Part shown: in pieces, positions 8,591 to 17,450 of the stretch
How positions within the stretch are numbered: position 1 is the stretch's first letter
Layout of the letters: every line of letters starts with the position of its first letter
Assembly: GCA_002298545.1 (NCBI GenBank)
Contig: DBKQ01000042.1
Location: 1 to 44,251, forward strand
Reading direction: 5' to 3'
DNA: 44,251 nt
DNA from: Prevotella sp. UBA746
GTDB taxonomy: Bacteria; Bacteroidota; Bacteroidia; Bacteroidales; Bacteroidaceae
Translations under genes and position numbers: made by a program
The notes under the pieces: model-generated
Told to the model about the DNA's origin: nothing
Database searches by the model: none
The model's input: only the letters and a program-made list of their open reading frames with translations

Positions 8591-10372
8591 ATGAAGAACA
8601 TCAGAAATTTTTGTATAATTGCCCATATTGACCATGGTAAGTCAACTCTTGCCGACAGACTTTTGGAATATACCAAAACTATAAAAATTGTGGAAGGGCA
8701 GATGCTTGATGACATGGACTTGGAGAAAGAGCGTGGCATAACGATAAAGAGTCATGCCATCCAGATGGAATACAAACGCAACAATGAAACATATATACTT
8801 AATCTTATAGATACTCCGGGCCATGTAGACTTCTCTTATGAAGTATCGAGAAGCATTGCAGCATGCGAAGGGGCACTTCTCGTTGTTGATGCTACGCAAG
8901 GAGTTCAGGCGCAAACCATCAGCAATTTGTATATGGCAATTGATCATGATCTGGAGATAATTCCTGTAATAAACAAGATTGATATGCCTTCGGCTATGCC
9001 AGATGAGGTGGAAGACGAGATAATAGATCTTATAGGATGTAAAAAGGAAGACATAATAAGAGCTTCGGGAAAAACCGGTGAAGGGGTGCCTGCCATCCTT
9101 GATGCTGTAATTGACAAAATACCTTGTCCGGAGGGAGACCCTAAGGCTCCGCTACAGGCTCTTATCTTCGATTCTGTATTCAATCCTTTCAGAGGCATCA
9201 TAGCATACTTCAAAATAGAAAATGGAGTGATAAGGAAAGGGGATAAGGTTAAGTTCTATAATACTGGGATGGAATATACTGCTGATGAAGTGGGAGTGCT
9301 TAAAATGAACATGATTCCGAGACAGCAGCTTTCTACAGGAGAGGTAGGTTACATCATTAGCGGTATAAAAGATCCTACGGAGGTAAAGGTTGGTGATACG
9401 ATTACACATGTACTTGCACCTTGCGAACATGCCATTGACGGATTTCAGGAAGTTAAGCCGATGGTGTTTGCGGGCGTGTATCCTATAGACCCTTCGGAAT
9501 ACGAGAATCTCAGAACTTCATTGGAGAAACTTCAACTTAACGATGCTTCACTTACATTTCAGCCTGAGTCGTCTGTAGCTCTTGGGTTTGGCTTCCGCTG
9601 TGGCTTCCTTGGATTGCTTCATATGGAGATCGTACAGGAAAGGCTTGACAGGGAATTCAATATGGATGTAATTACTACTGTGCCGAATGTTTCATATATG
9701 GTTTATGACAAACATGGTAATACTAAAGAAGTGCATAATCCGTCAGGTTTGCCGGATGTGACAATGATTGATCATATTGAAGAACCATATATCAAGGCTT
9801 CAATTATTACGGATACGAACTATATCGGTCCGATTATGAAATTATGTCTGGACAAGCGCGGAGAGCTGATCAAGCAGGAGTATATAAGTGGAAACCGTGT
9901 TGACTTGCACTTTATGTTACCTCTCGGCGAGATCGTTATCGACTTCTATGATAAGTTAAAGAGTATCTCTAAAGGATATGCTTCATTTGATTATCATATA
10001 GATTGTTACAGACCTTCAAAACTTGCAAAACTTGACATCTTGCTGAATGGAGAGCCTGTTGATGCTCTTTCTACATTGACACATCAAGACAATGCTGTCG
10101 CTTTTGGTAGACGCATCTGCGAGAAATTAAAGGAACTTATTCCTCGCCAGCAGTTTGATATTGCCATTCAGGCCGCTATAGGGGCAAAAATCGTTGCCAG
10201 GGAGACTATAAAGTGTGTCCGTAAGGATGTTACTGCAAAATGCTATGGAGGCGATGTCAGTCGTAAAAGAAAACTATTGGAGAAACAGAAAAAGGGAAAG
10301 AAGAGGATGAAACAGATTGGTAATGTAGAAGTACCTCAGAAGGCATTCCTTGCAGTCCTTAAACTTGACTAA
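8591..10372 (+). CDS. lepA: elongation factor 4 (LepA), ribosomal back-translocase GTPase
   Basis: Translational GTPase acting on the ribosome. Typical 593-residue LepA: G1 loop AHIDHGKST at 11-19, effector stretch LEKERGITIKSH, G3 DTPGH, G4 NKID, then domain II, an EF-G-like domain III with GFRCGFLGLLHMEIVQERL, and the LepA-specific C-terminal domain ending in CYGGDVSRKRKLLEKQKKGK and KRMKQIGNVEVPQKAFLAVL. The start MKNIRNFCIIAHIDHGKST is the conserved family start. The Crp/Fnr gene follows after 41 bases on the same strand and may share the transcript. Confidence 0.97.
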   Translation: MKNIRNFCIIAHIDHGKSTLADRLLEYTKTIKIVEGQMLDDMDLEKERGITIKSHAIQMEYKRNNETYILNLIDTPGHVDFSYEVSRSIAACEGALLVVDATQGVQAQTISNLYMAIDHDLEIIPVINKIDMPSAMPDEVEDEIIDLIGCKKEDIIRASGKTGEGVPAILDAVIDKIPCPEGDPKAPLQALIFDSVFNPFRGIIAYFKIENGVIRKGDKVKFYNTGMEYTADEVGVLKMNMIPRQQLSTGEVGYIISGIKDPTEVKVGDTITHVLAPCEHAIDGFQEVKPMVFAGVYPIDPSEYENLRTSLEKLQLNDASLTFQPESSVALGFGFRCGFLGLLHMEIVQERLDREFNMDVITTVPNVSYMVYDKHGNTKEVHNPSGLPDVTMIDHIEEPYIKASIITDTNYIGPIMKLCLDKRGELIKQEYISGNRVDLHFMLPLGEIVIDFYDKLKSISKGYASFDYHIDCYRPSKLAKLDILLNGEPVDALSTLTHQDNAVAFGRRICEKLKELIPRQQFDIAIQAAIGAKIVARETIKCVRKDVTAKCYGGDVSRKRKLLEKQKKGKKRMKQIGNVEVPQKAFLAVLKLD

Positions 10373-10413
10373 TATATGACTAAAAAGTAAAAGAAGAAAC
10401 GGAGGAAGATACT

Positions 10414-11010
10414 ATGAAGGAGCCGGTTTTAACTAAAAGGGATATTGCCAGAGAACTGGCAAGGCGATACAGCACAATGGCTCATGACGAGCTTGATATT
10501 TTAGAGGAGATTCTTGTCCCGATGAAATTTTCACGTGGTGATAAAATTGTCGACAAGGGACAGATTTGCCAAAGTATCTTTTATGTGGAAAAGGGGTTAG
10601 TTCGTGAATACTATTTCAAGAACAACAAGGAGGTGACTGAATATCTTGCCGCCGACGGTACCATTTTTATGTGTATAGAGAGTCTTTTCCGTGAAGAGCC
10701 ATCTCAACTTGTTGTCGAAGCACTTGAAACGACTACAGTGTATGCTATCCCGAAGAAAAGGCTGGAAGTGGTTGCTTTGCATAATGTGAATATACAAATT
10801 CTTTACCGCAAGATACTTGAGGAGAGTCTTATCATTTCTCAGCGTAGGGCAGATATGCTTCGCTTTGAAAGTGCCAAGGATCGTTACCGCAAACTTTGTA
10901 AGCTGAATCCGCAAATGGTGATAAAGGCTCCTCTTGTATATATAGCGAGCTATTTGCAGATGACTCCGGAAACATTAAGTCGTGTGCGTTCTGCTGTAGC
11001 TTTGGAGTAA
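10414..11010 (+). CDS. Crp/Fnr-family transcriptional regulator
   Basis: A 198-residue protein with an N-terminal cyclic-nucleotide-binding-like beta-roll (about 25-130; FSRGDKIVDKGQICQSIFYV and EKGLVREYYFKNNKE are characteristic) and a short C-terminal helix-turn-helix with SYLQMTPETLSRVR. The C-terminal domain is compact, as in many Bacteroidetes Crp-like proteins. The Cys residues do not form the Fnr iron-sulfur pattern, so ligand and targets are unknown. A clear GGAGGAAG ribosome site precedes the ATG, unusual in this window. It sits 41 bases after lepA. Confidence 0.85.
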   Translation: MKEPVLTKRDIARELARRYSTMAHDELDILEEILVPMKFSRGDKIVDKGQICQSIFYVEKGLVREYYFKNNKEVTEYLAADGTIFMCIESLFREEPSQLVVEALETTTVYAIPKKRLEVVALHNVNIQILYRKILEESLIISQRRADMLRFESAKDRYRKLCKLNPQMVIKAPLVYIASYLQMTPETLSRVRSAVALE

Positions 11011-11030
11011 TGGAATACCGCAAAATATTA

Positions 11031-11072
11031 TGAGAGTATTTCGATGGTTGTTATTCCGTCGGAATACTCTCA
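11031..11072. terminator. stem-loop between convergent crp-type gene and aroB
   Basis: Arms at 11031-11047 and 11056-11072 pair over 17 positions (two as G-U on one strand) around an 8-nt loop. There is no strong T run on either side, but its place between converging genes argues for a terminator or 3'-end-stabilising structure. Confidence 0.55.
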
Positions 11073-11117
11073 GTTCGTTTGTATCAAGGATTTGGTCTTT
11101 TTTATTATGTTGAGCAA

Positions 11118-12167
11118 TTATGCTTCGCGGTAGAAATCTAAAGCCTCTTTGATGAGTTCTTCTGATACATTTTCATTTATGTGTATTTCTCCGATATCTT
11201 TCAGAAGGGTGAAGTTTATTTCCTTCCCTGTGTTTTTCTTATCGTGATGCATAAGTCCAATAAGTTGTTTATAGTCATTGCATGTTATTGGGAATAGTCC
11301 ATAATTCTCCTTTATGAACCTTACTGTTTGCCGTAGTTTGTCGGTAGGAAATCCCAGGGTAATCGCACTGAGATAAAGTTCGCAGATAATGCCGTATGCC
11401 ACGGCATATCCATGAAGGATAGGATTGCCGCTTGATAAAGCAAACGCTTCGAAGGCATGTCCGAATGTGTGTCCGAAGTTTAGTGCTTTTCTTATTCCTT
11501 TCTCGTGTGGGTCTTCGGTTACAATCTTCTCTTTCACGCCTACATTCTTTTCAATCATATCAAGAAGTAAGGTATAATCGGGAGTATTCAGGTCGAAACA
11601 AATATGTTTCGCCCACATTTTCTCATCGCTTATCAAACTATGTTTAAGCATTTCTGCATATCCGGAAGTCATATTCTCATTGTCGAGCGTTTTCAAAAAA
11701 TCAGTGTCGATAATAACGGCTTTTGCTTCATTGAAGACTCCAATTTCATTTTTCAGCCCATTAAAGTTAAATCCGGTTTTTCCGCCTACGGATGCATCCA
11801 CCATAGCGAGAAGGGTTGTTGGGATATTGATGAAATCTATTCCACGCTTAAATGTTGAGGCTGCAAAACCTCCAAGGTCTGTTGCCATTCCGCCGCCTAC
11901 GTTTATCAGACAGGAGTTTCGTGTTGCCCCCTTATTGCTGAGTTCTTTCCATACATGAACTACAGAATCTATAGTCTTGTTACTGTCTGATGCTTTTATC
12001 TCTATGCCTTCAGCAGTTGTAAGAATTTTACTTTCGGCGAGAGGCTTTGTACAGTATATATGCGTATTCTCGTCTGTAAGCAAGAATACTTTATTGTAGT
12101 TGCTGCAGTTCAGTAGCTTGTCAATCTCTTTGCATATATTTTTTGAAAAAATAATTTTTTGACTCAT
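11118..12167 (-). CDS. aroB: 3-dehydroquinate synthase
   Basis: Second step of the shikimate pathway: NAD- and metal-dependent cyclisation of DAHP to 3-dehydroquinate. The 349 residues show NVGGGMATDLGGFAAS (89-104), RGIDFINIPTTLLAMVDASV (108-127), GGKTGFNF (128-135), and the metal ligands Glu172 (YAEMLKH), His233 (NFGHTFGHAFE) and His252 (LHGYAVAYG). The start MSQKIIF agrees with family length. It stands alone on the minus strand, convergent with the Crp-type gene and divergent from the outer-membrane protein. Chorismate made through this pathway feeds menF in the same window, although the two loci are separate. Confidence 0.95.
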   Translation of the reverse strand: MSQKIIFSKNICKEIDKLLNCSNYNKVFLLTDENTHIYCTKPLAESKILTTAEGIEIKASDSNKTIDSVVHVWKELSNKGATRNSCLINVGGGMATDLGGFAASTFKRGIDFINIPTTLLAMVDASVGGKTGFNFNGLKNEIGVFNEAKAVIIDTDFLKTLDNENMTSGYAEMLKHSLISDEKMWAKHICFDLNTPDYTLLLDMIEKNVGVKEKIVTEDPHEKGIRKALNFGHTFGHAFEAFALSSGNPILHGYAVAYGIICELYLSAITLGFPTDKLRQTVRFIKENYGLFPITCNDYKQLIGLMHHDKKNTGKEINFTLLKDIGEIHINENVSEELIKEALDFYREA

Positions 12168-12487
12168 AATGACTATAGTTTATGCCCTTGTATAAAAAAG
12201 GCGTGTTCGTATTGTTTATAATTTTTGCAAAAATAATGATTTAAGTCGATAAAAGGAAACTTTTTGGATATTTTGCTTTGTCTTCTATTAAACTTTAGCT
12301 TACTTTGCATATCTTTATTATAATAAATGCTTTTGTCTTGCGAGTTGAACCATGTCTTAATTTTATTGCTTAATAGCATAAAAAAGCGTTTGTAAAAGGT
12401 GTGCTGAATATTGTTCTGTATTTCTCGCAGTTGAAAACAATATTTCGGCATGTAGAATAATGATAACTAGAAAAAATATAATATAAG
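12168..12487. other. 320 bp AT-rich intergenic region, no convincing gene
   Basis: Lies between the divergent aroB and outer-membrane protein genes. A 92-codon minus-strand frame (12173-12451) has biased composition rich in Asn, Lys, Phe and Tyr as expected of translated AT-rich DNA, so I do not call it. It contains a possible aroB promoter; no clear promoter for the plus-strand gene was found. Confidence 0.6.
12228..12235 (-). promoter_or_regulatory. possible -7 box for aroB
   Basis: Minus-strand TATTTTTG about 60 bases before the aroB ATG fits TAnnTTTG. No TTG is seen at the right distance, so support is partial. Confidence 0.35.
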
Positions 12488-15445
12488 ATGAAAAAAATCT
12501 ATTCATTACTTTTTGTAATGCTTTTTTCCGTTATGTCTGTAGCCCAGACTTTTAGTGTCAGCGGAAAACTTATAGACCGTGATTCGAAAGAAGGGGTCTA
12601 TATGGCAACGGTACAGTTGTTGAAATCTGACAGCTCTTTTGTGAAAGGCGCACTGACAACGGAAGACGGCAGCTTTTCTATTCCATTGTCGTCAGAGGGA
12701 AAGTATATTTTAAAGTTCTCAAGTGTCGGGTATAATAACTTGTGTCATAATTTTAGCGTATCATCCTCAAAGCCTGAGGCTAAACTTGGGGATATTGTCT
12801 TTGGTTCTGATGCTATAATGCTGAAAGGTGCAACGGTTCTCGGACAGGCTGCCAAGGTAACGCTCAAAGAAGATACTTTTGTTTATAACGCCTCTGCCTA
12901 TCGTACACCAGAAGGTTCTGTCGTGGAGGAACTCGTTAAGAAACTGCCCGGTGCACAAATTGACGATGACGGGAAAATTACTATCAATGGCAAAGAGGTG
13001 AAGAAAATCCTTTTTGACGGCAAGGAATTCATGACCGGTGATACGAAGACTGCCATGAAAAACATTCCGACATCTATTATAGAAAAGGTGAAGGCTTATG
13101 AAGAAAAAAGCGATCTTGCCAAGGTTACGGGCATTGATGATGGAGAAGAGGAAACGGTTCTTGATTTTGGCATAAAGAAGGGTATGAATAAGGGCGTTTT
13201 CGGGAATATAGACCTTTCAGTAGGTACACATAGCCGTTATTCCGAAAAAGTTATGGGGGCTGGATTCTATGACAAATTGCGCATTATGGGTTTTGGAAAT
13301 GCAAACAATGTCAATGATATGGGCTTTCCTGGCGGAGGCGGAAGATTCGGAGGTTCACCGCAAGGACTTAACTCGAAGAAGATGGTAGGTGTGAATGTCA
13401 ATTATGAAGACAAGAATAAGTTGAAGCTCGACGGCAGTGTAAGATGGAATCATTCCAATGGCGATTTGCAGACTACACAGTCTACAGAGAATTTCGTAAA
13501 TAAAAGTGGTGCTTTCTCCAATAGTCATAATTCCAGCCTATCGCGTTCAAACAGTTATGATGCGCGCTTCAGGATGGAGTGGACACCCGATTCGATGACG
13601 AATATAATGTTTCGTCCTAAATTTTCATATAATACGAATGATGGCTTATCAAGTGGACTTTCTGCATCTTTTCAGAGTAATCCTTATGATATAGTTGACG
13701 ACCCTCTCTCTAATGAAGCTTTGCAGCTACTGGAAAAAAACGGAGTGATAGTAAACCGTCGAACAAGTAGTTCCGTGAGCTATTCCAAAAGCACCTCGGC
13801 AGGTGCTATGCTCCAGGTAAACCGTAAGCTTAACCGTAGCGGACGTAATGTTACATTGCGTGGCGATCTTAGTTATTCCGATGGTAACAGTAACAGCCTG
13901 TCGCTTTCAAACGTTCATCTTTATCAACTTCAGGATATTTATGGGAATGACTCCGTGTATAACACAAACCGTTATAACTATACCCCTACAAAGAAATGGT
14001 CGTCAGCCGTTCAGCTCACTTATAGTGAGCCTTTGTGGAAAGGCACATTTCTGCAGTTCAGCTATAAGTTTACGTATAACTATAATAAGAGCAATCGTTC
14101 TACATACGATTTCAGCAATGTTGAAAATGGACTCTTCAACAATGTTCCGACAGGTTACAGAAACTGGAATTCTTATTTGTCGTTGCTCGACGGGACTCTT
14201 GACGACTATTACGACAAGTCGCAAAGTCGTTACTCAGAGTATAGAAACTATATTCATGAGATGCAGTTGAGTTTTAAGGTGATAAAGAAAAAATATAATT
14301 TTAATGCTGGCGTAATGTTCCAGCCTCAAACTTCTAAGTTCATTCAAGAATATCGTGGCGTCAGTACAGATACGGTAAGAAATGTGTTTAATGTATCTCC
14401 TACATTCGAGTTTAGATACAAGTTCTCAAAGACGAGCAACCTTCGTATCAATTATCGTGGAACAACATCTCAACCTGAAATTGCCGACATGCTCGATATT
14501 ACCGATGATAGTGATCCGCTTAACGTAAAGAAGGGAAATCCGGGATTGAAACCATCGTTTACCAACAATTTCCGTTTGTTCTACAATACTTATCTCGAGT
14601 CTCACCAAACGGCAATAATGACTTTCGTGAATTATAAAAATACGCGAAATAGTGTCAGCAATGCAGTGACGTATGATGAAAAGACTGGCGGTCGCATAAC
14701 TCGTCCGGAGAACATCAATGGTAATTGGGATATGATGGCTGCCCTTATGCTTAATACTTCGATAGATTCAGCAGGTGTTTGGAATGTCAATACCTTTACT
14801 ACATTCAATTATAACAATTATGTTGGGTATTTAACAAAGGATAATTCTCATGATGTTCAGAAAAATACGACCCGCACTACAAGTTTAGGCGAGAAACTAA
14901 GTTTCGGTTATCGAAAGGATTGGCTTGATGTCAGTCTTGACGGGTCTCTAAACTATATGCGAACAAGAAATCTGTTGCAGTCTGCAAATAATCTTGATAC
15001 TTGGCAATTCTCTTATGGAGCCAACCTTAATGTCTATTTGCCGTGGAATATGAGCTTAACAACGGATTTACACGAGAATTCGCGCCGTGGTTATGATGGG
15101 GCAGCAAATACAAATGAATTGGTCTGGAATGCACAGATAAGTCAAAGTTTCCTGAAGGGTAACTCACTTAGCGTATCTTTGCAGTTCTATGATATTCTGC
15201 AGAATTTGAGCAGCTTCAGCCGTACGGTATCTGCAATGCAGCGTAGCGATAGCTTCTACAATAGTATTAACAGCTATGCAATGTTGCATGTCGTTTATCG
15301 CTTCAATCTCTTTGGAGGCAAAGAGGCCATGGATAAGCGGCGTGGCGAACATGATGGACCGCGTCCAGACTTCCACGACCGTCGCTTCAACCGTGGAGGA
15401 ATGCCTGGAGGAGGTTTCGGTGGAGGTCGTCCGCCAAGATTCTAA
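12488..15445 (+). CDS. outer-membrane beta-barrel protein with carboxypeptidase-regulatory-like domain (TonB-receptor-like)
   Basis: 985 residues. A signal peptide (about 1-19, cleavage near SVAQ) is followed by a carboxypeptidase-regulatory-like beta-sandwich (about 22-105, VSGKLIDRDSKEGVYMATV through TTEDGSF), a plug-like region (about 115-210, VEELVKKLPGAQIDDDGKIT), and a long Tyr/Asn/Ser-rich beta-barrel to about 945. The barrel type matches the Bacteroidetes outer-membrane family PF14905 (from memory). The last roughly 40 residues after VVYRFNLFGG are an Arg/Gly/Pro tail ending GGGRPPRF. Probably inserted in the outer membrane; the substrate is unknown, and no SusD-like partner is adjacent, so it is not an ordinary glycan-uptake pair. 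A strong terminator follows. Confidence 0.85.
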   Translation: MKKIYSLLFVMLFSVMSVAQTFSVSGKLIDRDSKEGVYMATVQLLKSDSSFVKGALTTEDGSFSIPLSSEGKYILKFSSVGYNNLCHNFSVSSSKPEAKLGDIVFGSDAIMLKGATVLGQAAKVTLKEDTFVYNASAYRTPEGSVVEELVKKLPGAQIDDDGKITINGKEVKKILFDGKEFMTGDTKTAMKNIPTSIIEKVKAYEEKSDLAKVTGIDDGEEETVLDFGIKKGMNKGVFGNIDLSVGTHSRYSEKVMGAGFYDKLRIMGFGNANNVNDMGFPGGGGRFGGSPQGLNSKKMVGVNVNYEDKNKLKLDGSVRWNHSNGDLQTTQSTENFVNKSGAFSNSHNSSLSRSNSYDARFRMEWTPDSMTNIMFRPKFSYNTNDGLSSGLSASFQSNPYDIVDDPLSNEALQLLEKNGVIVNRRTSSSVSYSKSTSAGAMLQVNRKLNRSGRNVTLRGDLSYSDGNSNSLSLSNVHLYQLQDIYGNDSVYNTNRYNYTPTKKWSSAVQLTYSEPLWKGTFLQFSYKFTYNYNKSNRSTYDFSNVENGLFNNVPTGYRNWNSYLSLLDGTLDDYYDKSQSRYSEYRNYIHEMQLSFKVIKKKYNFNAGVMFQPQTSKFIQEYRGVSTDTVRNVFNVSPTFEFRYKFSKTSNLRINYRGTTSQPEIADMLDITDDSDPLNVKKGNPGLKPSFTNNFRLFYNTYLESHQTAIMTFVNYKNTRNSVSNAVTYDEKTGGRITRPENINGNWDMMAALMLNTSIDSAGVWNVNTFTTFNYNNYVGYLTKDNSHDVQKNTTRTTSLGEKLSFGYRKDWLDVSLDGSLNYMRTRNLLQSANNLDTWQFSYGANLNVYLPWNMSLTTDLHENSRRGYDGAANTNELVWNAQISQSFLKGNSLSVSLQFYDILQNLSSFSRTVSAMQRSDSFYNSINSYAMLHVVYRFNLFGGKEAMDKRRGEHDGPRPDFHDRRFNRGGMPGGGFGGGRPPRF

Positions 15446-15498
15446 GTGTTTGGATAGTTTCTAACTTTTTTTTATGAGTGTAAGACTATATTGATTTA

Positions 15499-15547
15499 AC
15501 ATAGTCCCCATTCATCTGATTGAGGTGGAATAGGGACTATGTTTTTT
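15499..15547 (+). terminator. terminator after the outer-membrane protein gene
   Basis: Arms at 15499-15508 and 15533-15542 pair perfectly over 10 bp, with further partial pairing inside, followed by TTTTT (15543-15547). Confidence 0.88.
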
Positions 15548-15592
15548 GAGAATTTATGTAGCATTACTTTTGTCAAGGTCCTAAAAAATAAG

Positions 15593-15660
15593 AATCCCCT
15601 TCCTTGTCATTCGTGTTCAACGTTCTTGTTGTCCCACGATATATGACATGGAAGGGGATT
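15593..15660. terminator. long hairpin between convergent genes, probable terminator of the minus-strand operon
   Basis: Arms at 15593-15610 and 15643-15660 pair over 18 bp with one mismatch. Inside are two more nested pairings: TCGTG (15611-15615) with CACGA (15635-15639), and CAAC (15618-15621) with GTTG (15628-15631). T runs lie beyond both ends (TTTTTT on the minus strand, TTTTT on the plus strand), so it can terminate in both directions. Confidence 0.75.
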
Positions 15661-15697
15661 TTTATGAATATAAAAGAAAGTCCTTTATTTGCAGGTA

Positions 15698-16507
15698 TTA
15701 ATATTCGTCATCGTCTGCAACATCTTCCGCTTCAAGGGAGAGTTCCTCCGGATCTTCTTCTATAGTCGTGCGATAACTTTCTTCGGTAAGTTTGTCATCA
15801 TCAAATTCATCCTCGTCGTCAAACTTATCGTCATTCAAGTCGTCGTCATCATCATCGTATTCATCGTCATCGTCGTCGTCTTTCTTGTGCTTTTTCCTGT
15901 CTTCCTCAAATTCCAAATGAGGTTTTTCCTCTAAAGGTTTTAGTTTTGCAAAAATAGCTTCAGTCCATGCACCTTTTGGAATTTCGAGCACATCGAATCC
16001 GTCCTCGACTTTTTTCTCATACATACCTCCCTTTTTATGTAGACGATCTTTAGGCAATGTAGTAGTGCTGATGTCAAATCCGCTCTGTATGATATCTTGC
16101 GTACTTTGTGAGAGCGAGTCCCATCCTCCTCCGAAATTCCTGTCGATTACCTCCATGAGCTTTGCGGCAGAGATATGTCTGATGTTCTCGTAAGTCAAGT
16201 CGGTCACTCTCATGATTGTCTTTTTCTTGAGTGCTATCTTCTTGGAGTTTTTGTCGTCCGTTTTTATTGTAGCCACCTTGAAACCTCTGTCTTCATATTT
16301 CTTTATAACCTCAGGGCGGTCAATTTTGACTTCCTCTAACTCGAAAGCGCTTCTTATGATGTCAAAATAATGGTTGAGGTTCTCAATCAGGTCTGCATCT
16401 TTTCCAATGCTCTCCAACAGTCTGATGATGTCATTCTCTTGAATGTCCCAAACGTTGCTTTTGTTCATCGTTTTTAAAGTAAGAGCTTTTTTACCGTCTG
16501 CTTTCAT
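15698..16507 (-). CDS. protein of unknown function with a long poly-aspartate tail
   Basis: I do not recognise this 269-residue protein. Residues 1-200 are mixed alpha/beta and lysine-rich in places (KKIALKKKTIM near 89-99), with a region near 157-190 containing KKGGMYEKKVEDGFDVLEIP. Residues 204-240 are a low-complexity tract beginning KKHKKDDDDDDEYDDDDDD, and the C-terminus stays acidic. No signal peptide or membrane segment is seen, so it is probably cytosolic. An alternative start is Met14 (MNKSNVWDIQ). It follows the nitrilase gene by 48 bases on the same strand and likely shares its transcript. The acidic tract could bind cations, basic proteins or mimic nucleic acid; none of this is shown. 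Confidence 0.75.
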   Translation of the reverse strand: MKADGKKALTLKTMNKSNVWDIQENDIIRLLESIGKDADLIENLNHYFDIIRSAFELEEVKIDRPEVIKKYEDRGFKVATIKTDDKNSKKIALKKKTIMRVTDLTYENIRHISAAKLMEVIDRNFGGGWDSLSQSTQDIIQSGFDISTTTLPKDRLHKKGGMYEKKVEDGFDVLEIPKGAWTEAIFAKLKPLEEKPHLEFEEDRKKHKKDDDDDDEYDDDDDDLNDDKFDDEDEFDDDKLTEESYRTTIEEDPEELSLEAEDVADDDEY

Positions 16508-16555
16508 ATTAAATTCTATGTACTAATTTGTTTTATTTATATTCTATATTGATAT

Positions 16556-17332
16556 TTATTTTTCAATAATGAACGTATCGCTGTCGTCAAAGACGGGGAA
16601 TGCGTTTCTAAAATGAGTGATTTTCTCCTCGTCAATGTCGACTATTGCCGCATTTGATGAAATTCCACAGCAACCCACTGTCTTGCCGTATGGGTCAACA
16701 GTTATGCTTCCTCCTGTATATTTGCATGTTTCATCCTTGCCAGTGCGGTTTACACCGACAACGTAGCATTGGTTCTCAATGGCTCTTGCCTTGAGTAATG
16801 TTTCCCATACGTCGTGCCGGCTTGTTGGCCAGTTGGCAACATATATTGCAACATCATAGTCGCCTTTACATCGGCTCCATACAGGAAATCTAAGGTCGTA
16901 ACATACTTGAAGAAGTATTCTTGCTCCTCGAAATTCCACAATCTTGCGCTCTTTTCCAGATTCGAAGATTCTATTTTCCCCTCCTGGAGAAAAAAGATGT
17001 CGTTTGTCGTAGTGTTCTATAGTGCCGTCAGGTTTTGCAAAGTACATTCTGTTTACGAATTTCCCCTGTAGCGTTTTTATTGCCAAACTTCCGCATACGG
17101 CGGCATTCTTTTCAGCTGCTTTTTTTGCCATCCATGCTATAGAGCCGTTTTTCAGGCTATTTTCCTCGGCTTCGGCAAGTTCGTGATTATTGGCAATAAA
17201 TCCTGTGCTCCACATTTCCGGCAAGACATATATGTCAGCTTGTGGGCAGGACTCAATCATCTGCTCTATATGCTGCTGATTGATAGAGGGTTGTCCCCAC
17301 TTGATGTCTGTCTGTAAAAGCGCAATTTTCAT
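16556..17332 (-). CDS. nitrilase-superfamily amidohydrolase (omega-amidase, YafV-like)
   Basis: A 258-residue single-domain carbon-nitrogen hydrolase. The catalytic Glu39 (VLPEMWSTGF), Lys110 (HYDKRHLFSPGGE) and Cys144 (LLQVCYDLRFPVW) are all present with the normal spacing. WSTGF and YDLRFPVW are typical of the YafV/omega-amidase branch, which hydrolyses 2-oxoglutaramate or 2-oxosuccinamate to repair transamination side products (family knowledge; substrate here inferred). Cytosolic. It is the first gene of a two-gene minus-strand unit with the acidic-tailed protein, transcribed from a promoter back to back with that of rarA. Confidence 0.88.
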   Translation of the reverse strand: MKIALLQTDIKWGQPSINQQHIEQMIESCPQADIYVLPEMWSTGFIANNHELAEAEENSLKNGSIAWMAKKAAEKNAAVCGSLAIKTLQGKFVNRMYFAKPDGTIEHYDKRHLFSPGGENRIFESGKERKIVEFRGARILLQVCYDLRFPVWSRCKGDYDVAIYVANWPTSRHDVWETLLKARAIENQCYVVGVNRTGKDETCKYTGGSITVDPYGKTVGCCGISSNAAIVDIDEEKITHFRNAFPVFDDSDTFIIEK

Positions 17333-17364
17333 TTCCTCTTTGTTAGTGCTGCATTATAGTTCTG

Positions 17365-17394
17365 CAAAAGTAATACATTCTCTCTTTTCTGCAA
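17365..17394 (-). promoter_or_regulatory. promoter of the nitrilase operon
   Basis: Minus-strand -7 box TACTTTTG (17365-17372) and TTG at 17392-17394 with a 19 bp spacer, a full match to the Bacteroidetes promoter. The leader is about 25 nt. Confidence 0.75.
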
Positions 17395-17413
17395 GTTTTT
17401 TAGCTCATTATTT

Positions 17414-17445
17414 TTTGTGTGTATGCGATATATTTCATAATTTTG
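17414..17445 (+). promoter_or_regulatory. promoter of rarA, placed to give a leaderless or near-leaderless mRNA
   Basis: TTTG (17414-17417), 20 bp spacer, -7 box TAATTTTG (17438-17445): both elements and spacing fit the consensus. The rarA ATG begins only 6 bases after the -7 box, so transcription should start at or within a few bases of the start codon. Confidence 0.75.
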
Positions 17446-17450
17446 CATGT

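Noticed and set aside
12173..12451. 92-codon minus-strand open frame in the aroB upstream region
   Set aside because: Composition reflects AT-rich DNA; it overlaps the likely aroB promoter and has no recognisable domain.
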